From Candidatus Uabimicrobium amorphum (GTDB lineage Bacteria > Planctomycetota > Uabimicrobiia > Uabimicrobiales > Uabimicrobiaceae), in contig NZ_AP019860.1 of NCBI RefSeq assembly GCF_009002475.1, positions 1,240,001 to 1,304,000 on the forward strand: a stretch of 64,000 bases of DNA, given 5' to 3'. A model generated the notes under the pieces. The model was not told the DNA's origin. It did not search any database and saw nothing but the letters and a program-made list of their open reading frames with translations. Position numbers and translations under genes: made by a program. Shown here one piece after another: positions 44,401-52,679 of this stretch (the first letter of the stretch is position 1; each line of letters begins with the position of its first letter).

Positions 44401-44988
44401 ATTTTTTCCACAGATAGTTCTCACTTACTCTTCACGCAGAGACAGAAAAACGACGCGTACAAAATATACAGCTACCATCTCAAAAATCATACAAAAAAAT
44501 ATATACAAAAAGCCAAGTATATCATCACAAAGCGCCTTATCGTTGGCGACCAACTCGTTGTGGGAACCATGATGGGTAAAGTAGAAATCTATACAATTTC
44601 TGCCACAAGCATTCGTAAACATCTCGATTTTAGTACAAAAATAAATGAGAGAGTCCAAGCGATTGCGTGGACACCAAAAAGATTAGCACTATACATAAGA
44701 GATACGAATGCAATACAGGTATATACGAAAAAACAAAATACCTATGCGTTTGAAAAGTCCATTCCCGTATATGGAAAAGTAAATTTTCTTTCCTTTTCCC
44801 CACGAGGAAACAAGTTGGCTATTTTTCAATTCGACCGCATATATCTCTACGATGTCGATTATGATGCGAAGGTAGAAATCTTGGCGGGTTACTTCAAAGG
44901 TGGTGCCGCCGTTGTTTTACCATCATGGGAGTTTTTAGCAGTACCATCGCACTATGGTAATGTGATCACGATGAAAATGAAACGTTAA
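41431..44988 (+). CDS. Transmembrane Ser/Thr protein kinase with coiled coil and WD40-like propeller
   Basis: The start is the ATG at 41431 with GGAG upstream. Of 1185 residues, the first ~165 form a helical domain of unknown type, then a kinase domain (~170-435) with GRGGMGIVFKALD, Lys in VALKVI, IHRDIKPDN, MDFGLAKM and MSPEQTQG. One membrane helix follows (FLTASIFLAAILMAVIGWF), then a coiled coil with tandem near-repeats (LETNNIEKEHALAQL, LEKNNVEKAHALAKS) and ~600 residues of WD40-like blades (HHLAFSPRTKWIAI; VDITFNQSGRLFATAEKEGKVILWD; ISLSSNQRIFVWKRG). Some repeats carry the WD dipeptide (ILWDQ, FLWDRS). The propeller lies outside the membrane if the standard kinase topology holds. It is monocistronic by spacing. 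Confidence 0.93.
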   Translation: MKKEMFITYILETLGWINEATTQQFAKTNFVSVYGYLNTQQQQKDQLNFHYWYIEFLLLTKLEETEVVDNAKCALWFYDNLHRVAAKKPYISLIRCDVLSVTLAKSLASQMLKEGIFDIDSMKIFLQAIQIPSEPSEGIDIERAYQYLQKFSKKVDAYRNTQGELTRVGHYKVLSELGRGGMGIVFKALDTKLNRFVALKVITNQRVSELNVRRFIQETKAVAALQHPNIIQIFDAGQEPKMYFAMEYVNGQSMRDKLSELQGKYQDCAIIMQKLCSALQYVHEKRIIHRDIKPDNIMLDEAGEPKLMDFGLAKMIDENNSLSRQGDVVGTPFYMSPEQTQGQKVDSRSDIYSLGASFYQMLTGRTVFQGNMYIQIVYKICNDDPIAPRMLDSDIPKDLELICLKCLEKSKERRYQTAQDLKQDIENYLQHKPISVKVNILHNMRKWCYRHKFLTASIFLAAILMAVIGWFSIEKSRTNQRLTKLIGQLETNNIEKEHALAQLEKNNVEKAHALAKSQKQLVTAHIKMAEYQFLQRKMSRAKDELFAAKEISEKIELPAQQKAYVDLLLEYSVAPTIPIVKRSTPLEAKSISYVHKAYVDENYISLSSNQRIFVWKRGSKTLKEEEAIVTKGVHYTICGDYLVCTWQTDIKIMHLKTMKEKTYAFPEVRNIHHLAFSPRTKWIAIKAYERLILFHIVTRKKIEIDTKHRISDSNPIYFDKSGTLLIGGIESSIATWELKKDAWSITSSVSFLGRQVHANRLSPDRKLLFYGDDQGELTILQLAGKMSSSVNYHKTKIVDITFNQSGRLFATAEKEGKVILWDQVSVKPIVMYDTGLLISHVHFVGKQSIGVIGFREGKFTYEEFLVEKNLDGDYAVHKKKDLIAVLNKLAIKSSAFRNLLHLSPKGKYIAVSYNTVVFLWDRSQKFEKFFVVDNNFLYGEVRELDFSPDEKKMSLFYTDGRIVVLETATMKVIADIKPTTYRRGMHEGFAIFSTDSSHLLFTQRQKNDAYKIYSYHLKNHTKKYIQKAKYIITKRLIVGDQLVVGTMMGKVEIYTISATSIRKHLDFSTKINERVQAIAWTPKRLALYIRDTNAIQVYTKKQNTYAFEKSIPVYGKVNFLSFSPRGNKLAIFQFDRIYLYDVDYDAKVEILAGYFKGGAAVVLPSWEFLAVPSHYGNVITMKMKR

Positions 44989-45002
44989 CCACGAAAAATT
45001 TG

Positions 45003-45031
45003 TTGGGCAAAATGCAAATTGTTTTTATAAT
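45003..45031 (+). promoter_or_regulatory. Candidate promoter of the TetR gene
   Basis: TTGGGC (45003-45008) and a perfect TATAAT (45026-45031) are 17 bp apart, 56 bp before the TetR start. The -35 matches only three of six consensus bases. The operator palindrome seen upstream of the acyl-CoA dehydrogenase gene does not occur here, so autoregulation through this promoter is not supported. Confidence 0.35.
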
Positions 45032-45086
45032 AAGAAGGTTGCAATTGGTTTGTCTTCACAGTGACAAAATTTATGGATAAGTTTAG

Positions 45087-45725
45087 ATGAGTGATTCAAA
45101 TAAAAAAAAACCGGGACGCCCTAAAAACCAAGAATTAGTCGTGCGTCGTCGGAAGCAAATCTTAGAAATGGCCGCAAAAACGTTTGCACAACACGGGTAT
45201 CCCAACACCGATGTACAAACAATCGCCGATTTACTCAATATCGGTAAGGGGACTATCTACCGTTATTTTTCGACAAAGAAAGAATTATTTTTCGCCGCAG
45301 TAGAACGAGGAATGAGATGCTTAAGTGAAAAAGTAGACGCGGAAATCTCCAACATAAAAGATCCACTCGATAAGTTTAGTAAGGCCATTTACTCCTACTT
45401 GTCATTTTTTGATGAGTATCCCGAGTACATAGAGCTTCTCATTCAGCAGCGTGCAGGTTTTAAAGATGATAAGAAACCAAGTTATTTCGGCTGCATTTCT
45501 GCGCACGTAGAACAGTGGCAAGAATTGTGCAAGAACGTTATCGAACAAAACAGCACGCATAACGTCACCAACGAGAGAATTTTGGAAACGGTTAATGATC
45601 TCGTATACGGAACTATCTTCACCAATTACTTTTCTGGTCGATGCAAATCATTTGAAAATCAAGCGAGAGATATTCTTAATATTATTTTGCATGGTATTTT
45701 ACAAAGTAATCCTAACACGGCATAA
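45087..45725 (+). CDS. TetR-family transcriptional regulator
   Basis: A 212-residue protein. After a basic leader (KKKPGRPKN) comes the TetR helix-turn-helix: RRKQILEMAAKTFAQHGYPNTDVQTIADLLNIGKGTIYRYFSTKKELF, with the signature G-T-I-Y-R-Y-F. The C-terminal helices form a ligand-binding and dimer domain of the size usual for regulators of fatty-acid and acyl-CoA metabolism. It lies 124 bp upstream of an acyl-CoA dehydrogenase gene whose promoter carries two palindromic CGGACNNGTCCG operators, the most likely binding sites. It probably represses that gene until an acyl-CoA or similar ligand binds. No operator is seen at its own promoter. Confidence 0.95.
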   Translation: MSDSNKKKPGRPKNQELVVRRRKQILEMAAKTFAQHGYPNTDVQTIADLLNIGKGTIYRYFSTKKELFFAAVERGMRCLSEKVDAEISNIKDPLDKFSKAIYSYLSFFDEYPEYIELLIQQRAGFKDDKKPSYFGCISAHVEQWQELCKNVIEQNSTHNVTNERILETVNDLVYGTIFTNYFSGRCKSFENQARDILNIILHGILQSNPNTA

Positions 45726-45775
45726 AAAAATACATTTCTGCATGTAGCCTCATGGAAAATCTATTTTGTTTTAAA

Positions 45776-45825
45776 TAGTTGACGGACTAGTCCGTTTATT
45801 TTATAATAGTTGACGGACCAGTCCG
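45776..45825 (+). promoter_or_regulatory. Promoter with two TetR-type operators upstream of the acyl-CoA dehydrogenase gene
   Basis: TTGACG (45779-45784) and TATAAT (45802-45807) are 17 bp apart, a near-consensus sigma70 promoter. The perfect 12-bp palindrome CGGACTAGTCCG (45783-45794) sits between -35 and -10. A second copy, CGGACCAGTCCG (45814-45825), lies just past the -10. Both are embedded in TAGTTGACGGACYAGTCCG direct repeats 31 bp apart, three helical turns, so two dimers would bind one DNA face. The second copy would cover the start site. AGGAG at 45839-45843 is the ribosome site for the ATG at 45850. Confidence 0.85.
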
Positions 45826-45849
45826 CTTACTAATTTTCAGGAGAAAAAA

Positions 45850-47697
45850 ATGACGTGTTACCATGCAGAAGAATGGAAGTGGCTTTTGAAAAACGCCATT
45901 GATTGGAAGACGATATTACCTCTTTACTATTCGAGTTTTCCTACGGAAGATTTTGAAAACGAAGAAGAATTACATGAGTTTTTCGATGAAATATTTGCCC
46001 AAGTATCTCAGTGGAGTGATCGCTCCGTCACACCGCGTGCACGCTTACTTGACGAAAAAGGAGCGGGAATCATTGAAAATGGTAGTACAGTTCCCAGCAA
46101 AGAACTACAGGATTTTTACCGTGAAGCAGCAGATCTTGGGTTTTTTGGGCTTGCCGTTCCTGAAAAATACAATGGTATGGGGATTCCTGTTACACTATCC
46201 CTGTTTGGTACTGCCCAAGTAGGACGTGGTTGCTCCGCTTCTTTTATACAGCTAGGGGCCTTTATCTTTACTGCCGATATGTTGGAACGCTTTTGTGCTC
46301 CTGAATTTTGTGAAAAATATATTCCACAGATTGTAGAAGGGAAAATCAGTGGCTGTATGTGCCTCACCGAACCAAATAGCGGCTCCGATGTTGGTTCTAT
46401 GAGGACAAAAGCTGTGGCAACTGCCGACGGAAAATATTTGCTAAACGGCGCAAAGATTTTTATCAGCAATGGTGGCGGTGGTCTCGCTTTAGTTCTTGCG
46501 CGCAAAGAAGGAGCCCCTGAAGGCTTGAAAGGACTTTCGTTGTTTTTCGTAGAAGAGTGGATTGAAATCGACGGCAAAAAGCACCACAATTACACCATAA
46601 GTAAAAATGAAGATAAAATGGGACTGCATGGTTCTTTTACATGTGAAGTTCTTTTTGAAGATAGTGTGGCCACTCAAGTTGGCGATGACGACCAAGGTTT
46701 CAAAATAATGTTGCATTTGATGAATGAGGCGCGCATCGCGACAGGCATTCAGTCTTTAGGTGGTATTGAAGCAAGTCTTGATCGCGCATTTTCATATGCC
46801 AGAGAACGAAAGCAATTTGGCAAACCTGTTGCCGAGCTTCCTTTGATGAAGCGCAACCTTGAGGATTACAAAGCAGAGATGGATGCATTCCGCGCACTTA
46901 TTGCAGATACGATTTCTTGGTATGATATTTATCAAAAATTAGATTTAAAAGTCCAGCACGGAGAGACGCTGTCACCAGAACACAAGCAACTGTTATCCAA
47001 GGCAAAAAAGTGTGTGAGACGCCGCACACCTATTGTAAAATATTATGGTTCCGAAGCATATGCAAATCTATCCTTGAAAGCCATTCAAGTTCACGGCGGT
47101 TATGGCTTTATGAAAGAGTATGATGTGGAGAGACTGCACCGCGATAGTATTGGAGCGCTATTGTATGAAGGCACTTCGCAAATTCAATCGTTAATGGCAT
47201 TGAAGGATTTATTGAAGGCGATTCTTTCAAATCCCAAACGTTGGTTCGGGTCTTTGATTAAAGGACACCCTTTTGCGGGTTATATCGAAGGGTGTGAACA
47301 GACGACAAAAACGTTTCGCGAGGTGCAGTATTCTTTTAAGAAAAATTTTACTTCTTTGGTGATAAAGTGTTTACGTCTAGGAAATATTTCCGTATTCTTG
47401 CACCCCAAAAATTGGCAAAAACAAGAGAATATTGATCGATTGATGGTTCATGCCGAGACTTGCTGTCAGGCACTATCCTATTTAGAGACTCTGAGGGTTC
47501 TTGATCAGCACGCGCAAATGGACGATAGTCGCAAAGAATTGTTCTGGAGTTACTACAAGCTGGTTATACCAAGACTCTCGGGAATTTACAGTGATTGGAA
47601 AATGTACAAGCCGGAAAAAGGTTATGATGTATCAGAGTCCGACACCACGGAAATGAATGTAGAGCAAAATAGAGAACACGCGGCAGTAAGTTCTTAG
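45850..47697 (+). CDS. Acyl-CoA dehydrogenase (FAD-dependent, long form)
   Basis: A 615-residue protein, about 200 longer than the basic family. The central domain holds the FAD/substrate loop CLTEPNSGSDVGSMRTKA and KIFISNGGGG; the C-terminal helical domain has RKQFGKPVAELPLMK and VHGGYGFMKEYDVERLHRDSIGALLYEGTSQIQ, where Glu of YEGTSQIQ is at the usual place of the catalytic base. An N-terminal ~80 residues and a C-terminal ~150-residue helical extension resemble the long AcdA/AidB-like and DUF-capped forms used in beta-oxidation or amino-acid breakdown. Reaction: oxidation of acyl-CoA to trans-2-enoyl-CoA, with electrons passed to ETF. Expression is probably controlled by the neighbouring TetR through the two operators. 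An intrinsic terminator follows. Confidence 0.93.
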   Translation: MTCYHAEEWKWLLKNAIDWKTILPLYYSSFPTEDFENEEELHEFFDEIFAQVSQWSDRSVTPRARLLDEKGAGIIENGSTVPSKELQDFYREAADLGFFGLAVPEKYNGMGIPVTLSLFGTAQVGRGCSASFIQLGAFIFTADMLERFCAPEFCEKYIPQIVEGKISGCMCLTEPNSGSDVGSMRTKAVATADGKYLLNGAKIFISNGGGGLALVLARKEGAPEGLKGLSLFFVEEWIEIDGKKHHNYTISKNEDKMGLHGSFTCEVLFEDSVATQVGDDDQGFKIMLHLMNEARIATGIQSLGGIEASLDRAFSYARERKQFGKPVAELPLMKRNLEDYKAEMDAFRALIADTISWYDIYQKLDLKVQHGETLSPEHKQLLSKAKKCVRRRTPIVKYYGSEAYANLSLKAIQVHGGYGFMKEYDVERLHRDSIGALLYEGTSQIQSLMALKDLLKAILSNPKRWFGSLIKGHPFAGYIEGCEQTTKTFREVQYSFKKNFTSLVIKCLRLGNISVFLHPKNWQKQENIDRLMVHAETCCQALSYLETLRVLDQHAQMDDSRKELFWSYYKLVIPRLSGIYSDWKMYKPEKGYDVSESDTTEMNVEQNREHAAVSS

Positions 47698-47705
47698 ATA
47701 TCTCC

Positions 47706-47726
47706 AGGGCACGATTTTCGTGCCCT
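47706..47726 (+). terminator. Intrinsic terminator after the acyl-CoA dehydrogenase gene
   Basis: AGGGCACGA (47706-47714) pairs perfectly with TCGTGCCCT (47718-47726) around a three-base T loop, followed by AACAATTTT. It starts 9 bp after the stop codon and isolates the gene from the downstream kinase. Confidence 0.75.
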
Positions 47727-47735
47727 AACAATTTT

Positions 47736-47779
47736 ACCTCCTATTTACTACCTCGCTTTACCTTACTTCACCTCACTTA
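47736..47779. repeat. Pyrimidine-rich tract with 10-bp periodicity
   Basis: ACCT recurs at 47736, 47750, 47760 and 47770, giving degenerate 10-bp units (ACCTCGCTTT, ACCTTACTTC, ACCTCACTTA) on the plus strand, just after the acyl-CoA dehydrogenase terminator. No coding potential is seen. The helically phased spacing could be chance or a binding-site array. Confidence 0.35.
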
Positions 47780-47921
47780 CTATTCGAAATCGCTATCACA
47801 AGCCATTTTATTATCTGGTAAGACAATAATTGTTGGATAAGCATAGTCCTATAATATAAAATAGAACCATTCGTCATGCAATATTCAGATAAATGTCTAC
47901 TTCATAATTTTCGAGAAAATA

Positions 47922-50900
47922 ATGTTCCCACATAATGAAAATCAAAATCCGCAAAATGCACCACAAAAACCACGAAGAAAGTATGGTATTTACGAAGTTA
48001 TCGATCAACTTGGTAAGGGCGGAATGGGTGTTGTGTATAAAGTACATGACCCCACTTTACACCGAGAATTGGCACTTAAAATCTTGCTGCACAACAAGGT
48101 TTATTTACGCAAACGCTTTGCTCGTGAGGCCCAAGCAATCGCCAAATTGGATCACCCAAATATTGTGAAGTGTTATAATTTCTTTGCCCATGAAAATATG
48201 CTGTGTATTGCGATGGAATATGTGGAAGGAATGTCATTAAGAGACGGGATGCAGCACTACCAACTTTCGCTTGAGGATAAGCTAAAAATTTTTGTAAAGA
48301 TTGTCGAGGCTGTTGACTATGCCCATAGTCACAATGTGTTACATCGCGATTTAAAACCGGAAAATATTCTTATTGACTATGAACAGCAGCCGTATTTGAC
48401 GGATTTTGGCCTATCGAAAATAACACATACCAAAGATAAGTCGCTCACCAAAACAGGTACTTTTATGGGAACCCCTAGCTACATGTCTCCGGAACAAGCA
48501 CGTGGGCGGTTGCGGGAAATGGATAGCCGTTCCGATGTTTTTTCTTTGGGAATTATACTTTATGAAGTCATTACCGGAGAAATGCTGTTTCCCATGACGA
48601 ATATCAATGAGGTTTTTTATTCTATTCTACATAAAAAGTCTTCTGCACCAAGTAAAGTGGATCGCACAATTCCAAAAGCTCTCGATCAAATTTGCCTGAA
48701 GGCTTTGGAAAAAGATAAAAAAAGGCGTTACCAAACAGCAGGGCAAATGGCGCAAGATATACAATCCTTTCTCAATGGTGAATCGCCAATTTTTGCGAAG
48801 CGTGGCATAGGAAAATGGATAGTAGCATCATGTGCGATTTTGTTGTTGGCTTGTTTGTACTTCTATCCTGTACAGAATGTACCAAAACAAAAAGAGCCGA
48901 CAACACCTCCTGTAAAAATAGAGGAGCTGTTTTTTCAACCGCTGACGAATTTCATGGCGGATCGAGATTATGATGAGGCACAAAAATTTTTAGAGAAAAT
49001 TTTTAAACATGTGAAAGAAAATCCTAGTAAGAAAGATTCTTACTACATGTGCATGTTGAATCTGTATAGATCTATGTGTTCCATCGAGAAGGGATTCGAT
49101 AGCTCAGAAGAAAAGGGCGAAATCGTAAGTTGGTTACAAAAAGCGCAGCAAGGTTTACCTCAAGAGCCGAAAGTTTATGAGTATCTCGGACGTTATTATT
49201 TGGAAAACAATCAATTGTCTCTGGCAGTAGAAAACTTTCGTGAAAGTATACGCTTGGAGCCGTACAATAGTGATATTCACAACTATCTGGGAGAGGCATT
49301 ACAACAACAAAACAAACACAATGAAGCGCATCGAAAATTTGCGAAGGCTGTGGAAATTGACAGTCTGAACTTTAGGGCTTTGACTAATTTATATAAGGCC
49401 GCCCACGACTACCCGGAATTGCATCTTTTCATACACTACCAAACCATCGCCGTCAATTATGCCTTCGTTAACCTTTCACCACCAGACATATTCGAAAATG
49501 AATTAAAAGCGATGCGACGCGAGCATTACATAAGTTATTTTTACTGGCGCAATAACTTGTTAGACAAATTTGAGGTGCAGGCAAAAAATATTCATTACTA
49601 CCGTTTTGCCAATTTACATAGTTTGCAAATACAAAAAGAACTGCACAATGCGGTGTATAATCCAAGAAATAAAAATGAAGTGTCGATAGCGGAAATTAAG
49701 AATATTCTGTACAACGGTAAAAACACTTTTCATCGGTATTTAGCGGCGTGTAGTCTAATGTACACCGATGAGTTTGAAAATATTCGACGCAGTATCTATA
49801 ACAAGAGTGATCGCTTTCTCGGTAGTATATGTTTGTGCGCTTTACATGCAAAAAACATTTCCGTGAAAGTTCCAGCGCATTTGCGAAAATTCTTTTCTAA
49901 GATAGAAGACAATACTCTAAAAACACTCTTGGCACAACACGTGGAAGATTTTGATTTGCGGTTACTGAAAAAATGGATGGACTCTTCCGATGAAAAACTT
50001 GCGATTTGTGCGGCAGGAAACGCATTCAACCAACAAAATGCTTCTGCGAAACGCATATCGTCTCGTTCGGGAAAAATTTTAATCGCAGGAATGGATAAAG
50101 ATCGAATCATACGCCACTACGCTCATTACTATTTCTGGAATTCGCTTTACAGTGAGGATAAAAAGAATAAATATTTATGTCGCAAAGGTCTTGAAGACGA
50201 GGATTACGATATCAACACCACTGTTTTGCGTTATTGTCGTATTTTTGATGAGGGTATATTGAGAAATTATATTGAAGAGTACATTAAGAAGAACAGTGTA
50301 GGTAAACGAGCACTTACATTGACATACGCGTTGGCGCGTATTAGCCCTGTTTTTCCAGAAAAAATTATAAAAGATCCGCAAAATCATTTTATGCTTCGCG
50401 TCCTCGCGCGTCATATCGCGGTATATTCCCTCATTTATTTGCAAAAAACAAGCCTTGTAGAGATTCCTTTTATCTTAGTGAGAATTGCTGAAAATATTAA
50501 AAACTATCCGAGTGAAGATATACGTGCCGCAAATTACGCCTATATGGCAATTACCTTGGGCTACAATGTGACCTACGATGCCATCAAATTTTTCCCCGAA
50601 GAAACCCCCAGCGTAAAACTACTGATCATGCATAATTTGCAATGCGCGAGCAAAGACCGCCATCCTTTAATATTCCAAGAGAGTCATCCGCAAAAAATTG
50701 CGTGGGCCAAGAAATTTATCCGCGATCGCGAACCCAAAATGCGCCAAGCGGCTTGGGCGGCTTGGGCAGCGATGAGTACACGAGAACGCAATAATATATA
50801 TAACTTGGCGAAAAATTCAAAAGACGTCGTTGTACGTAAAGGTGTGGCTCGTGGTTTTTACAGTGCATTTTATTTTACCGTACGTCGTAAAATGAACTCA

Positions 50901-51569
50901 TACAACGATCAGATGAATTCTGCTGAAAATTTTATGGAGTTGTATTATTCTGGAATCAGTCGACTACTCCTTCGTTTAAACGACAAGGAGAAAAAAGATT
51001 TGCTGCAAATGTTGGTACGTGCCGTTACTTTAGATCCTGAAAATGCACAGTACTACTTTAACCGAGCGCTTTATTTCCGAGCAATGCGAAATTACCGTTT
51101 GGCAAAAAGTGATTTGCAAAAAGCGCTTGATCTAGAAAAAGATAATCTACGCTATCAATTGATGTTGGCGGAAGTGACGTTTCTCAACAATCCTTCGACA
51201 AAAGAGCAGGTGGCAGAAGAACTAAAATCCATACTAAACAAAACGCGTAGTGTGGTGATCGAGTTCTCTGCGGGAAAGTTGTATTTGCAAATGGGAATGT
51301 TTGCCCAAGCGAAAAAAATACTACGCAAGGCTCACCTACAAAGACCTGAAGGCTTTTCACGAAGTGTGTGGATGGCCAAAACGTATTGGGAGAACAACGA
51401 GAAAGAAGAGGCGCTGTTAATGTTACGCGCACTCATGAAAGCCGAAAATATACACCTACGTTACGCCAATATGTACCGTAGATCAAAATTGAAAGAGAAA
51501 ATTACGCGACAAGTGATATCTGGTTTGTTCCCAGGATTAAATCTCGACGCATTTTTCAATAGAAAGTAG
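47922..51569 (+). CDS. Transmembrane Ser/Thr protein kinase with TPR and HEAT repeats
   Basis: A 1215-residue protein. A short Pro/Asn-rich leader is followed by the kinase domain (~23-285): GKGGMGVVYKVHDP, Lys in LALKILL, LHRDLKPEN, TDFGLSKI and MSPEQARG. A membrane helix follows near 297-315 (WIVASCAILLLACLYFY). The outer part has TPRs (~345-500, with VYEYLGRYYLENNQLSLAVENFRESIRLEP), a long HEAT-like stretch and a second TPR block (YYFNRALYFRAMRNYRLAKSDLQKALDLE). The order is the same as in the kinase at 10930, and several segments align between them (MRQAAWAAWAAMSTRERNNI against VKENAVAAYLTLSTRAQRKK), so they are paralogues. The stop codon lies in the first bases of a repeat element. Confidence 0.93.
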   Translation: MFPHNENQNPQNAPQKPRRKYGIYEVIDQLGKGGMGVVYKVHDPTLHRELALKILLHNKVYLRKRFAREAQAIAKLDHPNIVKCYNFFAHENMLCIAMEYVEGMSLRDGMQHYQLSLEDKLKIFVKIVEAVDYAHSHNVLHRDLKPENILIDYEQQPYLTDFGLSKITHTKDKSLTKTGTFMGTPSYMSPEQARGRLREMDSRSDVFSLGIILYEVITGEMLFPMTNINEVFYSILHKKSSAPSKVDRTIPKALDQICLKALEKDKKRRYQTAGQMAQDIQSFLNGESPIFAKRGIGKWIVASCAILLLACLYFYPVQNVPKQKEPTTPPVKIEELFFQPLTNFMADRDYDEAQKFLEKIFKHVKENPSKKDSYYMCMLNLYRSMCSIEKGFDSSEEKGEIVSWLQKAQQGLPQEPKVYEYLGRYYLENNQLSLAVENFRESIRLEPYNSDIHNYLGEALQQQNKHNEAHRKFAKAVEIDSLNFRALTNLYKAAHDYPELHLFIHYQTIAVNYAFVNLSPPDIFENELKAMRREHYISYFYWRNNLLDKFEVQAKNIHYYRFANLHSLQIQKELHNAVYNPRNKNEVSIAEIKNILYNGKNTFHRYLAACSLMYTDEFENIRRSIYNKSDRFLGSICLCALHAKNISVKVPAHLRKFFSKIEDNTLKTLLAQHVEDFDLRLLKKWMDSSDEKLAICAAGNAFNQQNASAKRISSRSGKILIAGMDKDRIIRHYAHYYFWNSLYSEDKKNKYLCRKGLEDEDYDINTTVLRYCRIFDEGILRNYIEEYIKKNSVGKRALTLTYALARISPVFPEKIIKDPQNHFMLRVLARHIAVYSLIYLQKTSLVEIPFILVRIAENIKNYPSEDIRAANYAYMAITLGYNVTYDAIKFFPEETPSVKLLIMHNLQCASKDRHPLIFQESHPQKIAWAKKFIRDREPKMRQAAWAAWAAMSTRERNNIYNLAKNSKDVVVRKGVARGFYSAFYFTVRRKMNSYNDQMNSAENFMELYYSGISRLLLRLNDKEKKDLLQMLVRAVTLDPENAQYYFNRALYFRAMRNYRLAKSDLQKALDLEKDNLRYQLMLAEVTFLNNPSTKEQVAEELKSILNKTRSVVIEFSAGKLYLQMGMFAQAKKILRKAHLQRPEGFSRSVWMAKTYWENNEKEEALLMLRALMKAENIHLRYANMYRRSKLKEKITRQVISGLFPGLNLDAFFNRK

Positions 51570-51616
51570 GGCGTGTCATCATTTAGACAAAAATATGATT
51601 CATTTAATAATACGCC
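51567..51616. mobile_element. Inverted-terminus repeat relic (copy 1), MITE-like
   Basis: A 50-bp segment begins TAGGGCGTGTCATCA and ends AATAATACGCC. Its ends are partly complementary (GGCGT/ACGCC), and they match a second segment at 60621-60663 (GGGCGTGTYATCA...RATRATACGCC) while the middles differ. The kinase stop TAG at 51567-51569 forms its first bases. Both copies are bordered by TA, which would fit an element that duplicates TA; no transposase remains. Confidence 0.4.
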
Positions 51617-51739
51617 AGTAGTATTGCCTAATCTTTTGAATTGCATTTGGCATCTTTGAAAATTTTGCCTTACAATAAAGAGCAACAGAAATATTTGAAG
51701 TTTGCCGTCGTAAAAAAGCTGAAAACAGGGAAATATAAA

Positions 51740-52402
51740 ATGCAGAACAAAAGAGCACTGACAGAGAGCGGACTAGAAAAATTAAGAAAAATTTCCATAG
51801 GATCTATCATTGCTGTGGGTGAAGATTTCGATGATATCTTACGAAAAATTGATGAAAAGAACTATTTTGAACAAATTTATCGTGACATTCAGCTTGTCCT
51901 GAGCGAGTGGAAACTTTGCCCTGATCTAAACTTGGGATGGTGCAGCAGCGGACACACCATGATCCCGGACTTCGTGACAACAAGTTGTGTTGGCGAGCCG
52001 ATGTCGTACTTTGGGTGGGTTTTTCAAGACGAGGAGGGATTCATCGATGAACATTCGAATCCTAACGATGATGTTGGACGAGCTTTATGGGAAAAAAAAT
52101 TAATTCTTGGACATTATTCGATACGGGGATATGCTTTCCCTTCTGATCTTCTAGAAAAGTACTCTCCCGGGTATCTTTGCCACGATTTTGCCATTGATGA
52201 AGCGACAGCTTGGGTACCCAGCTTACATTTTGATATGCACTCCGAGGACTCTCCGATTACCATGATGTCAAAAGCCATGATGGAAAATGACGAAAGAGGT
52301 GAAGAACTCGCGAGGAAAAGAGCCTCTCAAGAATACACGGAACTGGGTTATTTGATTTTTGAAAATGGTTTTGCGGAGTGTAAAGAAAAATGCATATGGT
52401 AG
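51740..52402 (+). CDS. Hypothetical protein, 220 residues
   Basis: The start is the ATG at 51740 (MQNKRALTES), preceded by ACAGGG; the open frame extends further 5' without a ribosome site. No family was recognised. The protein is soluble and acidic, with no signal peptide or membrane helix. Visible features are an N-terminal helical region (SGLEKLRKISIGSIIAVG, then EDFDDILRKIDEKNYFEQIYRDIQLVLSEW), a central part rich in Trp, Tyr, Gly and Cys (LGWCSSGHTMIPDF, MSYFGWVFQDEEGF), YLCHDFAIDEATAWVPSLHF and a Met-rich helix near the C-terminus. The composition suggests a compact alpha/beta protein. The 57-residue gene follows on the opposite strand and converges with it. Confidence 0.7.
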   Translation: MQNKRALTESGLEKLRKISIGSIIAVGEDFDDILRKIDEKNYFEQIYRDIQLVLSEWKLCPDLNLGWCSSGHTMIPDFVTTSCVGEPMSYFGWVFQDEEGFIDEHSNPNDDVGRALWEKKLILGHYSIRGYAFPSDLLEKYSPGYLCHDFAIDEATAWVPSLHFDMHSEDSPITMMSKAMMENDERGEELARKRASQEYTELGYLIFENGFAECKEKCIW

Positions 52403-52411
52403 AAATACAAA

Positions 52412-52585
52412 CTAATGCAGCGCCACTTGTATTTTTTTTAGCATCTTTTCGCAATATTCACGACAATGTCCTTCTACGATGTTGAACCTTTCATTGTCGT
52501 GAAAGAACTGTTGTGTGTCGGATAAAGCGTCATCTTTTATCTGTCTAAGTTTTTTCCAGTCTTCTTCTTTTATTGGTTTAAACAT
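52412..52585 (-). CDS. Small hypothetical protein, 57 residues
   Basis: An ATG on the minus strand at 52585 opens a 57-codon frame (MFKPIKEEDWKKLRQIKDD... KMLKKIQVALH) that stops at 52412-52414. An AGG-like ribosome site (GTAGGTAG) lies about 6-12 bases upstream. The composition is protein-like: an amphipathic, charged helix (EEDWKKLRQIKDDALSDTQQFF) and a second one with CREYCEKMLKKI. Most of it lies in an otherwise empty gap between the convergent hypothetical gene and the next kinase. No family is recognised; the predicted helices could form a helical hairpin. Conservation in relatives would settle it. Confidence 0.6.
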   Translation of the reverse strand: MFKPIKEEDWKKLRQIKDDALSDTQQFFHDNERFNIVEGHCREYCEKMLKKIQVALH

Positions 52586-52679
52586 TATTTACTACCTACT
52601 TTAGCACATTGTTTTTGATATCTTCCATCAATAAATGCCGCAAAACGTTGCATATACAACGTTGTTAAGAGGCAATTGA

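Noticed and set aside
46116..46589. 157-codon antisense frame in the acyl-CoA dehydrogenase gene
   Set aside because: Opposite strand of a conserved enzyme; no ribosome site or homology seen.
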